Numbered from the stretch's first letter, positions 42,107 to 51,223 are shown. The stretch is DNA of 64,000 bases from RGIG2041 sp045652745 (GCA_045652745.1 JAZRUW010000030.1:1-64000), one strand, 5' to 3'. The notes: a model not told the origin generated them from the sequence alone. Program-made: numbers and translations.

Positions 42107-43084
42107 TTATTTTTTCTCCATTACACCGACGGTCAATGCGATACATGCCTCAACATCTGATTTGCAGGCCACCTCTGCCGGAGAGTGGATATATCTGGTC
42201 GGCACGGAAATCGCTCCGCTCGGCACACCGTCGCGCGTTAAATGAATTGCGCCCACATCCGTCCTGCCGGACAAAAGCACTTCTCGTTGCACCGGTATTT
42301 CTTTTTCCTGCGAAATCTGCTCTAAAAGCGACACAACTTCCGGATGCGACAAAATGCCGCCATCTTTAATTTTTATCGCCGCGCCGCCACCGAGTTTGAT
42401 ATGCATGGTATCCGCGCCCGGCGTATCGCCCGTCGCCGTGACATCAAGAGCAACCGCCATATCCGGGCAAATCGCATGCGCCGCCACACCTGCGCCGCGA
42501 AGACCGAGCTCTTCCTGTACGGTAAACACCGCATAAATCTCATTGTCCGTCCGCTCTGCTCTTTTAAGTGCCTCCATAAGGACATAGCAGCCGACGCGAT
42601 TGTCCAAAGATTTCGCCATCACGGTCGTTTCCGTCTGCACAAATTCAGCCGTAAATCCGGCAACATCACCGATGTTTACAAGCTTCTCCGCTTCGGCTTT
42701 ATCCTTGGCGCCGATATCAATGTAAAAATCCGTCAATTTCGCTTTCGTAATCTCTACACCGCCCGTGAGCTGCACGCAACCGACCGTACCGTTTAAAAAG
42801 CGCACGCGCTGTCCGAGCATCGTTGCCAATCGCAGACCGCCTAAATTCTGAAAGCGCAAAAGGCCGCTCTCTTCCACATACGTCACCAAAATGCCGATTT
42901 CATCCATATGTGCGGCAAACATAATCTTTTTACCGCCCTTACCTCTGCGTGCAATCAGATTTCCCATTGCATCGGTATATATTTCATCTGCCAAACCCTG
43001 AAGTTCGGCCTCTAAAAGTGCGCGCACGGGTGCTTCATTTCCTGAAGGCGCCGTTACGTCGCACAGCTTTTTTAAAAGTTCCAT
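42107..43084 (-). CDS. M42 family metallopeptidase (paralogue A)
   Basis: A 325-residue aminopeptidase/glucanase-family enzyme with a two-zinc site. Seen are AAHMDEIGILV, SLDNRVGCYVL, the catalytic Glu in TVQEELGLRGAG, ALDVTATGDTPG and TRYIHSPAEV. M42 enzymes form large tetrahedral aminopeptidases in the cytoplasm. It follows paralogue B with its ATG immediately after that stop (TAAATG). Third in the array downstream of murD. Confidence 0.92.
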   Translation of the reverse strand: MELLKKLCDVTAPSGNEAPVRALLEAELQGLADEIYTDAMGNLIARRGKGGKKIMFAAHMDEIGILVTYVEESGLLRFQNLGGLRLATMLGQRVRFLNGTVGCVQLTGGVEITKAKLTDFYIDIGAKDKAEAEKLVNIGDVAGFTAEFVQTETTVMAKSLDNRVGCYVLMEALKRAERTDNEIYAVFTVQEELGLRGAGVAAHAICPDMAVALDVTATGDTPGADTMHIKLGGGAAIKIKDGGILSHPEVVSLLEQISQEKEIPVQREVLLSGRTDVGAIHLTRDGVPSGAISVPTRYIHSPAEVACKSDVEACIALTVGVMEKK

Positions 43085-44104
43085 TTATATCCACTCTCTT
43101 TCGGCTAAAATAAACAGGCTTGCCACTTGTTTTACACTCTCATAATCCTTTTGGGCAATCACCGAAGCCGGTGAATGCAGATATCTTGTCGGCAACGAAA
43201 CCGCCGCCGCTTTTACGCCGCTACCGCTTCGCTGAATACTTTTTAAATCATTGCCACCCATCGTGGTGCGTTTGTACTGTACGGCAATTCCCTTTTCCTG
43301 TGCCGCCGCATATAACCACTTTGTCAATTCCACATCCGAATAAGCACCACCGTCGGCAATCGAAAGTGCCGCACCGCCGCCCAGGGTCGTAACCTCCAGC
43401 GCTTTCGGCACACCGCTTACATCACTGCACGTTGTCCCCTCCAGCACCAATGCCGCCGTCGGACCGATGCGTTGTGCGACAATGGCACTGCCGCGACAAC
43501 CGGCCTCTTCCTGCACCGTAAAGCAAAAATACGTATCATAAGGCAAATCTTTCGCCTCTTGGATAAGTTCACACAAAATCGCACACCCTGCGCGGTCATC
43601 AAAGGCTTTCCCGAGCCAAAGTCCATCTCCAAACGGCCTGCACTGCGTATCAAAGGTTGCATAATCTCCGACGCGCACATACTGCTTTGCATCCTCGGCA
43701 GATTTTGCGCCGATGTCTATGCGCATACTGCTTTCACGCACGGCCTGCTTTCGCTCCTGCGCCGATTGCAGATGAATCGCTTTGAGCGCAATCACACCGC
43801 GCACGCGGTTTTTGCCGACGACAACGTGCTTACTGAGCATCACCCTCGGGTCGATGCCGCCGACGGTTTTAAATTTGAGATAACCGTCATCGGTAATATC
43901 GCTGATAATCATACCGACCTCATCCATATGCGCCGCAACCATCAACTTCTGCGTGCTGTTTTTACCGCGCTTTAACGCGACCAGATTACCCATCGCATCC
44001 GTATGGATTTCATCGGCGTACGGTTTTATTTTTTCTAAAATCAATGCGGCAATTTCACGCTCGCAACCGCATGGCCCGAACGCCTCGGAAAACGCTTTTA
44101 ACAT
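43085..44104 (-). CDS. M42 family metallopeptidase (paralogue B)
   Basis: A 339-residue homologue of its two neighbours. Metal and catalytic motifs are AAHMDEVGMII, AFDDRAGCAIL, TVQEEAGCRGSAI and TRYLHSP; the fourth ligand position reads VLEGTTCSDV, with Glu where paralogues A and C have Asp (ALDVT, VLDVT). The change hints at a different substrate or metal preference. It overlaps paralogue C by seven bases. Confidence 0.92.
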   Translation of the reverse strand: MLKAFSEAFGPCGCEREIAALILEKIKPYADEIHTDAMGNLVALKRGKNSTQKLMVAAHMDEVGMIISDITDDGYLKFKTVGGIDPRVMLSKHVVVGKNRVRGVIALKAIHLQSAQERKQAVRESSMRIDIGAKSAEDAKQYVRVGDYATFDTQCRPFGDGLWLGKAFDDRAGCAILCELIQEAKDLPYDTYFCFTVQEEAGCRGSAIVAQRIGPTAALVLEGTTCSDVSGVPKALEVTTLGGGAALSIADGGAYSDVELTKWLYAAAQEKGIAVQYKRTTMGGNDLKSIQRSGSGVKAAAVSLPTRYLHSPASVIAQKDYESVKQVASLFILAEREWI

Positions 44105-45150
44105 AACCGCTTCACCTGCACTTTCTCACCGTGCTTGGCAGCTTTTTTCACAAATTCTGTCGCAAGCGCACCGGCGCGTTCTACATCTTCCAAACTCAAG
44201 ACTTCAGCAGAAGTATGCATATACTTTAACGGAATACTGATCACTGCCGTCGCTACGCCGCCGTTTGCGATTTGTACCGACCATGCATTTGTGCCCGTAG
44301 AGCCGCCGTCCACTTCCGGAAAAATCGGAATTTCAGCCTTCTTTGCACATTTACAAATCCATTTTTCCAAAATCGGAGAAACATTCGGACCAATACTGTA
44401 AGAAAGCCCTGCGCCTGCTGTAAAGCCATCCTTATTGTCATGCGTTTTCGCATGCGTCACATCCAGAACCAGAGCCATGTCTGCCCCGATGCCCTCCGCA
44501 GCCGTCTTCGCTCCACCGAGCGTAAATTCCTCCTGCACGGACAAAACATAATACACGTCCGCGTCGAGTTTGATATCCCAAAGCGCCTTTGCCGCCTGCA
44601 AAACCGCAACAACACCGGCACGGTTGTCCATACATTTACCGCACATAAACGCATTTTTAAGCACATGCGGCTTTTGACAAAAACTGATAAAATCGCCGAT
44701 ACGCACCATTTCCTCCGCCTGCACTTTGGAAAGGCCGATATCAATGGACAAATCCTCTACGGCAAGCGGTTTTTCGCTCTCGCCCGGCTGTTGCAGATGC
44801 GGCGGTTTAATACCAATCACACCCGTCAGCTTCTTTTTGCCGTGCACCGTCACAAGCGCAGACGGCAAAATGCGTGTATCCACACCACCAACGGTTGTAA
44901 ACTTCAAAAAGCCTTTATCATCAATTTCCGTTACCATCAGCCCGATTTCATCCATATGTGCATCCAGCATAATTTTTACCGCATCCGGATTATCGCTCTT
45001 TTTTACGGCAATCACCGAACCGAGCGCATCGATATATATCTCATCGGCATACGGCATAAACATTGCAGAAATTTCCTCGGCAAGATTACGTTCAAAACCG
45101 CTCACGCCGATAGAGGCACTTAATTTTTTCAATTCCGCTTTTAATTTCAT
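44098..45150 (-). CDS. M42 family metallopeptidase (paralogue C)
   Basis: A 350-residue member of the same family: DAHMDEIGLMV, CMDNRAGVVAV, SVQEEFTLGGAKT, VLDVTHAKTHD and LKYMHTSAEV. The VQEE motif lacks the RGA continuation of paralogue A. Its ATG lies right after the murD stop (TGAAATG). All three proteins are full length. Confidence 0.92.
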   Translation of the reverse strand: MKLKAELKKLSASIGVSGFERNLAEEISAMFMPYADEIYIDALGSVIAVKKSDNPDAVKIMLDAHMDEIGLMVTEIDDKGFLKFTTVGGVDTRILPSALVTVHGKKKLTGVIGIKPPHLQQPGESEKPLAVEDLSIDIGLSKVQAEEMVRIGDFISFCQKPHVLKNAFMCGKCMDNRAGVVAVLQAAKALWDIKLDADVYYVLSVQEEFTLGGAKTAAEGIGADMALVLDVTHAKTHDNKDGFTAGAGLSYSIGPNVSPILEKWICKCAKKAEIPIFPEVDGGSTGTNAWSVQIANGGVATAVISIPLKYMHTSAEVLSLEDVERAGALATEFVKKAAKHGEKVQVKRLC

Positions 45151-45151
45151 T

Positions 45152-46522
45152 TCAGTTCCCCATTCGGTTTACAATTTCTTTAAACGCTTTGCCGCGCACC
45201 ATAAAGTTTTCAAACAAATCAAAGCTTGCACTTGCCGGCGAAAGCAAAACCACATCGCCCGGCTTTGCCGCCGCGCGCGCCGCTTGCACGGCTTCTTCAA
45301 AGCCGTCACAGCGTACAATATTTTCTTTCGGCATTCCTGCCGCCAAACTCGCCTGCTCAATTTTTTCGGAAGTCGCACCAACCAACACCAAATGCTTTAC
45401 ATACGTAAATACTTGTTTTCCGAAATCCGTATAATCCAGATGCTTATCATAGCCGCCGGCAATCAAAATCAATTTACGGTCAAATGCGCGAAGACCGGCA
45501 ATTGCACGGGACGGACTGCTGGCAATCGAGTCGTTATAATACCGCACACCGTCCAGTTCACGCACAAACTCTATACGATGCTCTACGCCACCGAAGTTTT
45601 TCGCAACATATTCCACATCTTCTCTGCTTGCAAAATCCTGCGTTGCAGCAATAGCTGCCATGTAATTTTCCACATTGTGTGCGCCCGGAATACGGATATC
45701 CTCCGTTTTCAAAAACGGTGCGCCGTCTAAATAAATCACGCCGTCTTTAAGTGACGTGCCCTGCTCCACAGCCTCTTTTGCCGAAAACCAACGCACAGCA
45801 CCTTTGGCCTCAGTAGCCGCCGCACGTGTATGCGCATTATCCAAGTTTAACACCAACGTATCCGCATCGCTTTGATACAGATAAATATTTTTCTTCGCCA
45901 TCAGATATTCATCCATATCCGTATGCCAATCCAAATGATTTTCTGCCAAATTGGTAATCACGGCTACATGTGCCGAGGCGCGCATGGTGTGCAACTGAAA
46001 ACTGCTTAGTTCTAATACGACCATATCCTCTGCTTTGATATTTTCAATCTCCCCGATGAGCGGCGCACCAATATTGCCGCCAACCCACACTTTGTGCCCC
46101 GCGCGCTTTAATATTTCGGAAACCAATGTCGTCGTTGTGGTTTTACCGTCACTACCCGTCACCGCAATCATCTTACACGGACACAAATCGAAAAACACTT
46201 CCATCTCCGATGTAATATGGCTTCCGTTTTCTTTTGCACGCAAAAGATACGGATTGTCATAGCGCATACCCGGTGTTTTAAATACAATTTCTCCGTCAAT
46301 ATGTTCTAAGTAATCTTCGCCAAGACAATAGTGAATATCATAGGCCGAAAGCTCGCCGAGACGCTCGGCAAGTTCGCCTGCACTCTTTTTATCGCAAGCA
46401 GTTACATCTGCACCGCACTTTGCTAAAAATTTCAAAAGCGGTACGTTGCTTACGCCGATACCGATCACTGTAATTTTCTTGTTTTTCAGACTCTGTTTAA
46501 AAAGAGATAATTTATTTGTCAT
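45152..46522 (-). CDS. murD: UDP-N-acetylmuramoyl-L-alanine:D-glutamate ligase
   Basis: A 456-residue Mur ligase that adds D-Glu to UDP-MurNAc-L-Ala in peptidoglycan synthesis. It has an N-terminal UDP-binding domain (ITVIGIGVSNVPLLKFL), ATP-binding VTGSDGKTTTTTLV, NLAENHLDWH, and the C-terminal YNDSIASSPSRAIAGL. The start ATG 46522 follows AAGGAG at 8 nt after an in-frame ATG that is too close. The murD gene stands outside a dcw cluster and leads three M42 genes. Confidence 0.95.
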   Translation of the reverse strand: MTNKLSLFKQSLKNKKITVIGIGVSNVPLLKFLAKCGADVTACDKKSAGELAERLGELSAYDIHYCLGEDYLEHIDGEIVFKTPGMRYDNPYLLRAKENGSHITSEMEVFFDLCPCKMIAVTGSDGKTTTTTLVSEILKRAGHKVWVGGNIGAPLIGEIENIKAEDMVVLELSSFQLHTMRASAHVAVITNLAENHLDWHTDMDEYLMAKKNIYLYQSDADTLVLNLDNAHTRAAATEAKGAVRWFSAKEAVEQGTSLKDGVIYLDGAPFLKTEDIRIPGAHNVENYMAAIAATQDFASREDVEYVAKNFGGVEHRIEFVRELDGVRYYNDSIASSPSRAIAGLRAFDRKLILIAGGYDKHLDYTDFGKQVFTYVKHLVLVGATSEKIEQASLAAGMPKENIVRCDGFEEAVQAARAAAKPGDVVLLSPASASFDLFENFMVRGKAFKEIVNRMGN

Positions 46523-46564
46523 TTTCTGCATCTCCTTAATTTGCGCACAATTCACAATATTATT

Positions 46565-46593
46565 ATTATCCGTCAAACACACAAAAATGTCAA
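46565..46593 (-). promoter_or_regulatory. Sigma-A-type promoter of murD and the M42 genes
   Basis: Minus strand TTGACA (46593-46588), 17-bp spacer, GATAAT (46570-46565). Confidence 0.78.
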
Positions 46594-46606
46594 TATTTTT
46601 ACATAT

Positions 46607-46632
46607 AAAAAAAGAAGCCGTAGCTTCTTTTT
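46607..46632 (-). terminator. Terminator of the mazEF operon
   Basis: Stem AAAGAAGC / GCTTCTTT with loop CGTA, flanked by an A-run and a T-run; it overlaps nothing else and precedes the murD promoter. Confidence 0.8.
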
Positions 46633-46633
46633 A

Positions 46634-47074
46634 TTATTGAATCTTATAACTGCCTTTAATCATCAAAATTGCATCGGTTGTTTTATCAATCTTTACGCCT
46701 CTGCCGTCACCGAGCGGCACAATCAGCATGTGGTTTGACGGCACCTGCGTTGCATCCGCAAGGTCAGCGCCCTGCGTTACATCCGCAAGACCGCCGCGTG
46801 CCGAGCCGATCACCGTCGCCTGTCCCATACGCAATATCATTTCGGTACCGGCCTCGCCGATCACCGTTTTGCCTGCCTTTACGTCCACAACCGTAAACCC
46901 GCGGTTTGCCTGCTGGTCTATGTAGGCATAAATCTCCGGTTTCAACACGCTTTCAATATAGCTTTTGCTGACGAGCGGATCTGCCTCCGTTCCCGGATTT
47001 GCCGCCAAAACAATTGCCGTTGCCAATACAAAAGTCAACACCGCACCGATTGCAACCATCCACTTTTTCTTCAT
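46634..47074 (-). CDS. Small exported protein of unknown function
   Basis: A 146-residue protein with an N-terminal signal or anchor (MKKKWMVAIGAVLTFVLATA) and a predicted extracytoplasmic domain. The later segment contains the motif-like stretches GTEMILRMGQATVIG and SNHMLIVPLGDGRGVK. I do not recognise a named family. The start ATG 47074 follows AGGAGGGG. It lies 13 bp after mazF, so it is probably in the mazEF operon. Confidence 0.75.
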   Translation of the reverse strand: MKKKWMVAIGAVLTFVLATAIVLAANPGTEADPLVSKSYIESVLKPEIYAYIDQQANRGFTVVDVKAGKTVIGEAGTEMILRMGQATVIGSARGGLADVTQGADLADATQVPSNHMLIVPLGDGRGVKIDKTTDAILMIKGSYKIQ

Positions 47075-47087
47075 TTCGTAACCCCTC

Positions 47088-47438
47088 CTATATTTGCGTA
47101 AGACCGAAGCTGATTTGAAGCGCACTGCCTACAGCCGTCATATGCGCCACATCGAGCGCACCGATTTTTTCCTTTAGTCTCCGCTTGTCTATGGTTCTGA
47201 TTTGTTCCAGTAAAATAACCGAATCCTTGCCCAACCCGAATTCACCTGCGTGAATTTCCACGTGGGTTGGCATCTTCGCTTTGTTAATCTGTGAAGTAAT
47301 CGCCGCCGCAATTACGGTCGGACTGTATTTATTGCCGACATCGTTTTGCACAATCAGCACGGGCCGAATCCCGCCTTGCTCCGAGCCGATAACCGGACTT
47401 AAATCCGCATAAAAAATGTCGCCTCTTTTAACGGTCAT
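47088..47438 (-). CDS. mazF: MazF/PemK-type mRNA endoribonuclease (EndoA/NdoA)
   Basis: A 116-residue toxin that cuts mRNA at short sequence motifs. It has VKRGDIFYADLSPVIGSEQGG, RPVLIVQND and LEQIRTIDKRRL, the pattern of B. subtilis EndoA. It follows mazE after three bases. Chromosomal mazEF next to alr is a conserved Firmicute arrangement, which argues for vertical inheritance rather than a mobile module. Confidence 0.95.
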   Translation of the reverse strand: MTVKRGDIFYADLSPVIGSEQGGIRPVLIVQNDVGNKYSPTVIAAAITSQINKAKMPTHVEIHAGEFGLGKDSVILLEQIRTIDKRRLKEKIGALDVAHMTAVGSALQISFGLTQI

Positions 47439-47441
47439 TGC

Positions 47442-47717
47442 TTATTCACTCTCCGATAGGTTTTCCTCGCCTGTCTGCCAAGCTTCGGTATCCGCATCGA
47501 AACACATTTCAGCCAATTCCAGATTCATTTTCCCCATTTCGGCATAGCCGCTCTTTAACTGTTTGCGCAATAAACTCCGCTGTTTTGTTTGTACATAATC
47601 CTGCAGTAAGGTTCGTATGAAGTCCGTACGGCTCACACCGTCCCGTTTTGCCATCTCATCGAGCGATTCTAGTAAATCTTCGGGTAAACTGAGTAATATT
47701 TTTTTGTTTTGCGCCAT
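47442..47717 (-). CDS. mazE: Ribbon-helix-helix antitoxin of MazF (EndoAI-like)
   Basis: A 91-residue protein with an N-terminal RHH DNA-binding domain (KKILLSLPEDLLESLDEMAKRDG, split at about 5-27; SRTDFIRTLLQDYV) and an acidic C-terminal tail that should block MazF. The start ATG 47717 (MAQNKK) follows GGGGG. A consensus promoter and an inverted repeat lie just upstream, as expected for an autorepressed antitoxin. Confidence 0.92.
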   Translation of the reverse strand: MAQNKKILLSLPEDLLESLDEMAKRDGVSRTDFIRTLLQDYVQTKQRSLLRKQLKSGYAEMGKMNLELAEMCFDADTEAWQTGEENLSESE

Positions 47718-47769
47718 CGGCTTCAACCCCCATTCCCGCACACGCAGGCTTTATGCGTTTTTTATTTTC

Positions 47770-47792
47770 AGTATACAGCCCCTCTATATACT
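47770..47792. promoter_or_regulatory. Inverted repeat at the mazE transcription start (candidate antitoxin operator)
   Basis: AGTATACAG / CTATATACT, 9-bp arms with one mismatch, 5-bp centre. It sits directly downstream of the -10 box. RHH antitoxins commonly bind such sites; the assignment is inference. Confidence 0.5.
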
Positions 47793-47795
47793 AAA

Positions 47796-47824
47796 ATTAT
47801 ATACGCCGTCAAAGTCGATGTCAA
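47796..47824 (-). promoter_or_regulatory. Consensus sigma-A promoter of mazEF
   Basis: Minus strand TTGACA (47824-47819), 17-bp spacer, TATAAT (47801-47796); both boxes are perfect consensus. It begins 15 bp after the alr stop. Confidence 0.9.
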
Positions 47825-47838
47825 TAACAATTCCTTCC

Positions 47839-48963
47839 TTAGTTTCCTTTATAAACACGTGTTACACGTGCGCCCACATCACAAACAACCTCATAGTTAA
47901 TGGTATTCTGCAGGGCAGCTAAAACATCCGCTGTAATTTCTTCGCCCATCAAACACACCGTGTCGCCGACATTTACAGTATGCACATCTGTCAGGTCAAT
48001 CATACATTGGTCCATACAAATTCTCCCTATTTGGCAAACACGTTCGTCGCCGACCATCATTTCCGCCTTACCGCTCATAACACGCGCATAGCCGTCTGCA
48101 TAGCCGATACTTACCGTGCCGACACGCATATCGCGCGGTGCAACAAAAGTGTTGCCGTAACTGATGGGCGTTCCTGCCTTTACGGTTTTGATATGCGTAA
48201 TTCTCGCATACCAACGCATTGCCGGTTTTAAATCGATTTTGCCGTGCGTGCTCGCATCCGGATGCAAACCGTACAAAATAATACCCGGCCGCACCATATC
48301 AAGTTGTTTATCTTTTTCCAATACAATTCCGGCACTGTTGCATATATGACGCGTTCCAATATCCACACCGTGCGCCTGTAAGCCGTCACAAACCCGCATA
48401 AATCTGTCATACTGTAAATTTGTATATTCCGCATCGGTATCCGAGCAGGAAAAATGCGAAAAAATGCCGTCAATTTTTAAATGCGGCAATGCCGCAATTT
48501 TTTCTATTTCTTCTATAGTCTTCCCTACATCGGTTGCACAAAACCCAAGTCTGCCCATGCCGGTGTCCAGCTTAATATGTATTTTCAATGTCTTATTTGC
48601 CAAAGCGGCCGCTTCGGAAAATGCCTTTGCAGATGCATAATCCGTTACCGCCACCAAAGCATCTGTCTCCAAAAGCTGCGTCGTTGCCTGCGCCGGTACA
48701 TACCCAAGCACCAAAATCGGCTCATGCACACCGCCGTTTCGCAGTTCAATCGCTTCCGGCAAGGTAGCCACCGCAAAACAATCTGCTCCGTTTTCCGAAA
48801 GCACCTTGTAACACATCAGTGCGCCGTGTCCGTATCCGTTAGCCTTAATGACTGCCATAATTTTTACATTCGGATTGGTTGCTTTTTTGATTTCGCGCAT
48901 ATTGTGCGCAAGTGCGTCTAAATCTATTTCCGCCCATGTGCGATATGTCTGTAAATCCATCAT
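47839..48963 (-). CDS. alr: Alanine racemase
   Basis: A 374-residue PLP enzyme that makes D-alanine for peptidoglycan. The PLP lysine lies in MAVIKANGYGHGA (about residue 39) and the catalytic tyrosine region is VSIGYADGYARVMSG; DTGMGRLGF and HFSCSDT are also typical. Its gene starts three bases after the nnr stop. In B. subtilis alr-ndoAI-ndoA lie in this order too. Confidence 0.96.
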   Translation of the reverse strand: MMDLQTYRTWAEIDLDALAHNMREIKKATNPNVKIMAVIKANGYGHGALMCYKVLSENGADCFAVATLPEAIELRNGGVHEPILVLGYVPAQATTQLLETDALVAVTDYASAKAFSEAAALANKTLKIHIKLDTGMGRLGFCATDVGKTIEEIEKIAALPHLKIDGIFSHFSCSDTDAEYTNLQYDRFMRVCDGLQAHGVDIGTRHICNSAGIVLEKDKQLDMVRPGIILYGLHPDASTHGKIDLKPAMRWYARITHIKTVKAGTPISYGNTFVAPRDMRVGTVSIGYADGYARVMSGKAEMMVGDERVCQIGRICMDQCMIDLTDVHTVNVGDTVCLMGEEITADVLAALQNTINYEVVCDVGARVTRVYKGN

Positions 48964-48966
48964 TTT

Positions 48967-50514
48967 TCAGCATACCCCTTCTGTTTTTAAATTGCGAAGT
49001 CTTAAAACGGCATACGGCAAATTGTCTAGAATGTCTCCGGCAAGCATACCGTCCTCGCCCAATTTTTCCGCAGCCAAATCTCCGGCCATAGCATGTATAT
49101 ACACCGCCGCCTGTGCCGCAACAAACGCATCGCTGCAGCACGCAAGCATCCGCGCACAAATACCGGAGAGCACGTCTCCGCTTCCTGCCGTTGCCATGCC
49201 GCTGTTTCCGGCAAGACAATTGACAGCCACCCGGCCGTCCGGCGCAGCAATCACCGTATACGCGCCTTTTAAAATCACATAAACATTATATTGCTTTGCA
49301 AAAGCAGCTGCGCTTCCTGCTCTGTCCGCTTCTATCTCGTCTACTAAGCAACCGCAAAGCCGTGCCATCTCTCCGCTGTGCGGTGTAAGCACGACAGGGC
49401 CAGGATGTTCTTGTAACTTTTCCTTGGACAGTGCGTACAAACCGTCCGCATCAATCACCAACGGTTTTGTTCCTTGCCTCAAAAGCAAATCCAGCATAGC
49501 GCCAACTGCTTTATCTCTGCCGGCACCCATACCGAACGCAACACTGTCATATGTGTTTGACAACTCTACCGCCGCAAGGTCTGCCGCCAAACCGCCCGAA
49601 ACTTCCGCCACGCCGTACGTCATCGCCTCGGTGGTTTTAATTTCCATAATCTGCACTAAGCTTTCGGGTACACCTGCGCATACCAGACCGGCACCGCTGC
49701 GCAGTGCCGCTTGCGCGCTCATATACACAGCGCCGCTCATGCCGCGGCTGCCGCCCATTACAAACACTTTGCCGCACATACCCTTGTGTACATTTCTTTT
49801 TCTGCGCCCAAGCGCCGCAAGTGCCGTCTGCGGTAAAACAACCTCTGCCTCCGGCGCAAACTTCGCCTTCGCTTCCATCGGAATTCCAATATCCGCTACG
49901 ACAATTTCGCCGTAAGCCATACAGCTGTCAAACAACACCGCCGAACGCTTATAGCCCGTAAAGGTGACCGTCAAATCCGCCTGCATATGCAATTGCGCAC
50001 CCTCTGCGCTGTCCGCAGATATCCCGCTTGGAATATCTGCACTAACCACATAGGCATCGGACGCATTGCAAGCACGTACCCATACGGCTTCTTCGCCTTC
50101 TAATACACCGCGAAAACCAAAACCGTAGAGCGCATCTATTAAAATATCCGCCTCGGCAATTGCATCTGTCGCCTTCGCAGTGTCTTGTATAATTTCTATG
50201 CCGGATTTTTGCGCTTTTAGACAATAATAACGCGCATCCTCGGACAACATCTGTACATCATAACCACATACAATACGCACCTCGGCCGCACAATTTGCAA
50301 GTATTGTTGCCACCGCAAAACCGTCACCGCCGTTGTTGCCGCGGCCGCACAAAACCACAATGCGTTTTTTCTCCAACGGCTGACGTTCTTTGAGAATTTC
50401 TACCAACTTCGCCGCCGCATTTCCCATCAGTTGCAGTCCCGAAATGCCGCAATGTTCAATTGTATACTTGTCCAGCGCGCGAATTTGCACACCGGAATAA
50501 ATGCCCAGTTGCAT
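48967..50514 (-). CDS. nnr: Bifunctional NAD(P)H-hydrate repair enzyme
   Basis: A 515-residue fusion. The N-terminal YjeF epimerase domain (about 1-210) has VLCGRGNNGGDGFAVA and VSADIPSGISADS. The C-terminal ADP-dependent dehydratase domain (about 225-505) has GKVFVMGGSRGMSGAVYMSA, VLTPHSGEMARL and GNSGMATAGSGDVLSGI. Together they repair hydrated NAD(P)H. Its start follows the DUF6106-like gene stop by four bases with AGGAG. Fusion form is normal for bacteria. Confidence 0.95.
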   Translation of the reverse strand: MQLGIYSGVQIRALDKYTIEHCGISGLQLMGNAAAKLVEILKERQPLEKKRIVVLCGRGNNGGDGFAVATILANCAAEVRIVCGYDVQMLSEDARYYCLKAQKSGIEIIQDTAKATDAIAEADILIDALYGFGFRGVLEGEEAVWVRACNASDAYVVSADIPSGISADSAEGAQLHMQADLTVTFTGYKRSAVLFDSCMAYGEIVVADIGIPMEAKAKFAPEAEVVLPQTALAALGRRKRNVHKGMCGKVFVMGGSRGMSGAVYMSAQAALRSGAGLVCAGVPESLVQIMEIKTTEAMTYGVAEVSGGLAADLAAVELSNTYDSVAFGMGAGRDKAVGAMLDLLLRQGTKPLVIDADGLYALSKEKLQEHPGPVVLTPHSGEMARLCGCLVDEIEADRAGSAAAFAKQYNVYVILKGAYTVIAAPDGRVAVNCLAGNSGMATAGSGDVLSGICARMLACCSDAFVAAQAAVYIHAMAGDLAAEKLGEDGMLAGDILDNLPYAVLRLRNLKTEGVC

Positions 50515-50518
50515 TTTT

Positions 50519-51058
50519 CTACTCCTCTTGGTAAATATGTATACGTCTCGGATTGTATTTGCGCATCATTTCCAGAATTTTATCATTCGGCTCAAAGAGC
50601 AAACGCGTACGCTCTGCATTGTACAAAAAGTCTGCATAATATACCTTCGCACCCGCCGCATTACTCGTCGCATCCATCAACAAAAGATGCGACGGTACAT
50701 CATCATAATTTTTTTCATACCGCACATCATCTCTGCGCGCCATATGTGAAATATCCGACACACGCAAGTTCACTAATGTGCGTCTGGTGCTTTTGGCATA
50801 AATGGCATCAATCTCCAAATCTCCGTTGACAAAAATGTATTCATACTCGATGTGCTGTCTGCGAAGCAAGCGAAAACACAAGTACCAAAGCGCCACAATC
50901 AAAAGAAACCACACCGCCACCATAATCTGCCCGGTAAAAAGCGCAACATAGCACATCAGTGCCGTTAAAATGAGCGTGGCAAGAACATAGCCGACACTTA
51001 AAAGTTTATCTGTACCTGTCTTGACACGGCGCAACATATATTCTGCAAAATAATCCAT
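50519..51058 (-). CDS. Two-helix membrane protein of unknown function (DUF6106-like)
   Basis: A 179-residue protein with two adjacent membrane helices (about 22-42 and 46-64) and a soluble C-terminal domain containing YEYIFVNGDLEIDAIY and RTLVNLRVSDISHMARRDD. The pattern resembles a clostridial family I recall as DUF6106, but this should be checked. First gene of the operon with nnr and alr; CGGAGGGATG lies before the ATG. Confidence 0.75.
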   Translation of the reverse strand: MDYFAEYMLRRVKTGTDKLLSVGYVLATLILTALMCYVALFTGQIMVAVWFLLIVALWYLCFRLLRRQHIEYEYIFVNGDLEIDAIYAKSTRRTLVNLRVSDISHMARRDDVRYEKNYDDVPSHLLLMDATSNAAGAKVYYADFLYNAERTRLLFEPNDKILEMMRKYNPRRIHIYQEE

Positions 51059-51085
51059 TTTTTCATCCCTCCGTATATTATTTTT

Positions 51086-51114
51086 ATTGTATCACACATC
51101 CTTTTTGCCGTCAA
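51086..51114 (-). promoter_or_regulatory. Sigma-A-type promoter of the DUF6106-like gene, nnr and alr
   Basis: Minus strand TTGACG (51114-51109), 17-bp spacer, TACAAT (51091-51086). Confidence 0.78.
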
Positions 51115-51136
51115 TGCGCAAAATTACATTCACCTA

Positions 51137-51165
51137 TTGACAACCAAGCTCGGCTGCTGTATAAT
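51137..51165 (+). promoter_or_regulatory. Consensus sigma-A promoter of yitT
   Basis: TTGACA (51137-51142), 17-bp spacer, TATAAT (51160-51165); divergent from the promoter at 51086-51114. Confidence 0.9.
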
Positions 51166-51223
51166 ATCTATAGTTTTTAAATTATAACACTTATAGATTA
51201 TTCTTTATCTACGGAGGCGCGCC

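Noticed and set aside
47088..47717. mazEF as a mobile toxin-antitoxin or defence island
   Set aside because: Adjacent to alr in the order conserved in Firmicutes, with no mobility genes or repeats around it.
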